Assembly: GCA_035578155.1 (NCBI GenBank)
Contig: JAPWDM010000001.1
Coordinates: 13,866,725 to 13,930,724, forward strand
Direction of reading: 5' to 3'
DNA length: 64,000 nucleotides
Source of the DNA: Brachynemurus nebulosus
Lineage: Eukaryota > Arthropoda > Insecta > Neuroptera > Myrmeleontidae
A program made the translations under genes and the position numbers. Numbering within the stretch: the stretch's first letter is position 1; each line of letters starts with the position of its first letter. Positions 59,753 through 64,000 of the stretch are shown here, one piece after another. The notes below the pieces were generated by a model, which was given only the letters and a program-made list of their open reading frames with translations, had not been told where the DNA came from and searched no databases.

Positions 59753-60904
59753 CAATGGTTCTCAAAGTGGTCCCTACGAACCCCCAGGGGTCCGCGGGAT
59801 CATTCAGGGTGTCCGCGGAAATTTAAAATTTATTTGGGGGTCCCTGAACAACGTCAGGAAGTCCGCGCAAGGTTTAATATAAAATAAAAAGATTGTGACA
59901 AATTTTTATTAATATGGAAGTTAAATAACAATGAGCAAATTATTATTAGAGATTTTTACGTCCTAAGTAAGTATAAATATAGATAGGTGCATAAAATACA
60001 AGTAGTAACAGGCATCACGGTGAGTTAGGCCTATCTATACAAGTTTATACAGGAACGCAACAGAGCCGATACCTGCACTCACTAATTTATAATATAAACT
60101 ATAAAAGAGTCGCGCATCTAATCAACAATTTAGTTGTGTGTTATGCGTGATGTGAAGTGCATACAACAAATTTTTTTAGTCTTGACAAAAAGAAGTATAA
60201 TTTTGAATAAAATTGATATCTTTTTTAATGTAAATGTATTTAAGAAAAGTTATACTCTTGTTTAAGTTGATTGCAGTTATACCTTAACATTCACTAAAGA
60301 ATATACATATTATTAATGATCAGAGATGAGACTTATTTAAGATACAAGTATTTGAAATACACAGAGTACAGAGACAAGATACAAAATACGTATTTTCATC
60401 TTGTATCTGAAATACTTCTTTTAGAAATTCATTTTGTAATTTGTATCTTGTATTTAGATACATTTTTTGGTATCTTAGTATTTTGTAAATACTAAGTGAA
60501 CATGATAATTCGAACGAAATACCATATTATAAGTTAAGAAGTCCCAGTCCATTGAATGAGCATTATGGGTTATTGTACAGAAGCTGTTGATTGGTTTTTC
60601 GTCTTCCTATTTGGTAAAATGTGGGTTCAGTGCCGTTATAGGCCTCATGACCAAAAAAAGAAACCAAGTCATTTTTTTTTGTATATTAAAAAAAAAAAGT
60701 TATAATTTCAATAAATATCTACTTCTTCAACAAAATATTTTATTTATATTTTATTTTTACGCCACCGTTTATCATTCAAAACATCAAAATTAAATTTGTG
60801 TTTTTTTGTAAATTATGCATTTATGTAGTTTTTCACCCAGGGTCCGTGAGCAAGTTTTTACTATGAAAAGGGGTCCGTGGGCCAAAAGACTTTGGGAACC
60901 ACTG
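59753..60904. mobile_element. hAT-type non-autonomous element
   Basis: Ends CAATGGTTCTCAAAGT and the complement of ACTTTGGGAACCACTG, with 8-bp flanks ACATGGAC (59745-59752) and ACATAGAC (60905-60912), one mismatch. GGGGTCCGCGG motifs occur near the left end and GGGTCCGTG(A/G)G near the right. The 1,152-bp interior includes an imperfect palindrome of GATACAAGTATTT type (60335-60490) but no transposase. Confidence 0.88.
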
Positions 60905-60912
60905 ACATAGAC

Positions 60913-61358
60913 TAAATGTAAATATTTAAATTAAAATCTTTCGAACTTTATATATTTATTAACAAACTAATTTCAATCAATCAATTTTGACAAATATGTA
61001 TGAATATTAAATTAGAATGGAATTAATTTCTTTGTAATAGATAAGCACATCTATGTGCTGCCGTCGAAGGCAGAATGTTGCCGCTATTCGACACAACGAC
61101 GCAAGTCACCATAAATTATAATTATCCAATTGCTTTTGTAGCTATGCATAGATAAGCACCGATTATATTGACGGCCTATATCTATCTATTTTGGAATGAG
61201 GAATTACTGATATAGCATAAAATTAGATCAATTTAGTATATCTATATAATATATAATTTAATATACTTTAATAAAGGTATTCCTCAAAAACAAAAATTTA
61301 AGGACATTCCAGAAACTGTTTACTACTACTTGAGTAAAAAAGTTTCTTGGTTATTTAA
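60913..61358. other. AT-rich DNA, no gene seen
   Basis: Nothing recognised. Confidence 0.45.
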
Positions 61359-62063
61359 GGTACCATCGGCCATAGTGTGATCGGCCGAAATATAGTCAAT
61401 TTTCACAATTTTTTTTCGGATGGATAGAATGGGGGAATGGGGATGAATTTTTTTTACGATTAATACCACTATTTAACAATACAAAAATATTTTTTTAAAT
61501 TCAGTTTTATTTGTTTTTTATAATTATATTATAATTTTTGAAAAAAGTGTCCTTGAATTAGGGCAATATTTGGTGCCCACGATTGCAGCCGCAGTTTTTA
61601 TCTAAAAAAAAAAAAAAAAACAAATAGATTATCAATCTGTAGGTAAGCCGCTAGGTTCCTATGGGATCTTTCTTTTGAAATCTTCCTATTTTTTCACACG
61701 GAAAACAGTAAAAAATTTTGTACTTTTTAGTCAAACCGCCGTCATTTTGTCAAATTTCAAAAAAAGCCTCCATAGGAACATAGTGGTTTACCTACAGATT
61801 GATAATCTGTTTGATTTTTTTTTTTTCAGATGAACACTGCGGCCGCAATCGTGGGCACCAAATATCGCCCTTTTTTAACGACACTTTTTCAAAAAATTAT
61901 AGTAATTATAAAAAATAAATAAAAATGAATAAAAAAAATATTTTTGAATTGTTAAATAGTGGTATTAATCGTAAAAAAATTTCATCCCCATTCCTCCATC
62001 CTATCCATCCGAAAAAATTTCGAAAATTGGCTATTTTTCGGCCGATCACAATGTGATGATATC
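61359..62063. mobile_element. Large foldback element in TTAA
   Basis: The arms of about 300 bp pair throughout (GTGATCGGCCGAAA; GGTATTAATCGTAAAAAAAT; GTGGGCACCAAATAT; CAGATTGATAATCTG), around a loop near 61680-61745. TTAA lies at 61355-61358 and 62064-62067. The termini GGTACCATC/GATGATATC lack a piggyBac CCY start, so class is open. Confidence 0.8.
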
Positions 62064-62067
62064 TTAA

Positions 62068-64000
62068 AGAGCTGCTACGATAAAAATGATGAGAAGTAGT
62101 CCAAAACCAACAAAACTGGGCAGGTCTTCGAATAAAAAAATCCTACTAAATTTTTATGTTGATTAGGAAACCTATTCTTGAGAAAATTTCATTAAAATAT
62201 AAGGAAAAATGCACGTACTTTTGTGGAAATGCAGTATTTTTGTTAAATATTAATGAAAAATGATTTCAAAACTCTAAGATTTTGTGCATAGTAAACAGTT
62301 AAATTTGTTTCAACTTTTGTATATGAAGTTGAAAAATGTGAAGACATTTCGTTGAAAAGAAATTACTTCTTGGGATAAACGAATTATTAAACTAGAATCG
62401 GGCAGTAACTGACGACGCCACATTAAATCAAGCAAGGTAGAAGTTTAAAAAAAAAGTCATAATCGCAGTTCAGCAAAAAAAGAATTACAATAAATTAAAT
62501 TTTTTCTAACTGTACAACCCAAACTACCTCAAAATATTCGGAAATTTTAGATCCACTCTACACTATAGGACCACTCTCGATACACTTGTAAAATCTTTTT
62601 TATTTTAAATATTCACATAACAGTGCCGATTACTGCTCGATCACTGTCCACACAATAATGTTGCTCTCGATACGTTCTCGGTTCATTTTCTCTTAGTATA
62701 AGTCAGTGGTGACGAAATGGGGTGGGATAGAAAAAATATTTACACTAGCGGTACAAATAATGATAAGTCTGATCTCGTTCCGATAAAATATTTTCTCAAA
62801 TGTATCAGTACTGGATCACGATTGATATGAATACACTCATTGTTTCTTCTGTAAGAATATTTTTGCGAATTGAGAGAGTATTGAGAGTGACACTGCGAAT
62901 CGAGAATTACGTCATAAGGAGTATTAAATGCTGAGAGTGCTCTGAAAAATGTTAAAGATTGTGACTAATTTCTATCCAGCGCTTCCATTGTTTGATAGCT
63001 ATTTTGCAAGTAACTTTGGAAAAGAAAAATAACTTTAATTTTCTCTGACAAATACCGTCAAATTTCAATGAAACTTTGTAATTATTGTATTAAATTATTT
63101 ATACAGAAAAAAGACCTCATACACCAGATATTTTAAAAGTGTTCACTAACTCATTTTGGTTTGCAACTATCGTATTTGTCGTATCTATATCGAACGTATC
63201 CGATAGACAATGTAATAAAATAATAGTCGTAACTTTTATTTATAATATCTTTATATTACCAGAACATTTAACGAATATTTTATGAAGTTCATCATTGACA
63301 CGTTTTGACGATAAAAAAACATAGTCTGTTCACATTGGCTCTATCTCCTAGAGGGTTGTTGCCTCGCGGTCACTGCCTTCGATAGACCATCAGGTTATGC
63401 CGAAAATGAGATAATTTTATATAGATTATAATTTTCCTGACACAGTACTACGCCATAGAAATTGTAAGTACTAATAAATTTAATTATATTACTGAAAAGT
63501 ATAGTATTGTATTAGCTGCAAAAAAATGAAATCAATTTTTAGGTTTTTAACTACTTGGTCCAGTTGCCTTGTTTCAATCGCAAAATGTTGCTTAGAATTG
63601 ATTTGAAATTTTCCTTCTTTTAACCCTAAATCCACAGAACATTACAGAAGCAGTATACATATAAAAATCTGTCGTTCGTAAGTTGCAATGAGCTGCAATT
63701 TTACACCGCTTCTGATTTAGTCTGTTACTGTCCGTCATAAGGGTCACATCGATATTAGATTCATTGTTTTTTTAATCAACTCGTGAAATTTAAACAGAAA
63801 AAATATGAAGTGTGTCGTATTTAAGTGTAAAAATTCTATTGAACAAAAAATTCTCTAAATAAAGGGATATCTTTCTTAAAATAAATTTAAGACATGATGT
63901 CCGCGTCATTTGTCGGCGACAGCGAGCACAGTAAGTAGAGATAGAATTATTGTTTCTGGTTTTCTGTGCCTAAATCTTTATTAAAGTAAATGAGCTAGAT
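62068..64000. other. AT-rich DNA, no gene seen
   Basis: Short frames only. No RNA gene or element boundary recognised. Confidence 0.45.

Overview
The window looks like non-coding, transposon-rich DNA from an insect nuclear genome. It is strongly AT-rich, carries long (TA)n tracts, tRNA-derived SINEs, and many short inverted-repeat DNA transposons with recognisable target-site duplications (hAT, Tc1/mariner-pogo, PIF/Harbinger, piggyBac types). No intact host gene can be supported and the species cannot be fixed from sequence alone. Every recognisable coding stretch belongs to, or derives from, a mobile element.

The outstanding object is a 9,883-bp element at 19802-29684. It is bounded by a perfect 6-bp duplication (TAGTAT at 19796-19801 and 29685-29690), starts with AG and ends with CT, and is almost entirely palindromic: inverted arms of about 3.7 kb (19802-23512) and 4.0 kb (25661-29684) flank a unique centre of only about 2.15 kb. 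Mirrored positions add up to 49486 with no indel over the outer 3.1 kb of each arm, and I see only two substitutions there. Each arm carries, from the outside in: small hairpins and tandem repeats, a frame-broken gene with HGIPW and GEKKKW motifs, an intact 118-codon ORF, a 21-bp minisatellite full of TGAGTCA (AP-1/TRE-type) sites, and a TATA box pointing inward. The centre holds two convergent genes: a rightward, probably frameshifted ORF pair (23551-24056) and a leftward 326-aa C2H2 zinc-finger protein (24611-25591). The 6-bp duplication and AG...CT ends suggest a non-autonomous relative of Polinton/Maverick elements or of a related virus-like DNA element. No polymerase, integrase or capsid gene was recognised, so this stays an inference.

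The element sits inside an older repeat (copy at 18772-29832; an uninterrupted copy at 14109-14945) that also received a SINE (19042-19442), giving a readable nested insertion history. The other elements are: a decayed 2-kb hAT element at 1562-3523 and its 238-bp relative at 11992-12229; two mariner/pogo-type MITEs and a Harbinger-type MITE at 7986-9228; a decayed pogo-type element at 10477-11767; further hAT elements at 32853-33418 and 59753-60904 and a transposase fragment at 36363-36638; a Harbinger-type foldback at 37712-38467; a piggyBac-type MITE at 42889-43123; TA-flanked MITEs at 44171-44351, 44436-44597, 46505-47128 and 48670-49298; a satellite interrupted by an insertion and a palindrome at 51300-52165; a SINE cluster at 53850-56030; and a large TTAA-flanked foldback at 61359-62063. 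The remaining stretches are AT-rich with no supported gene.
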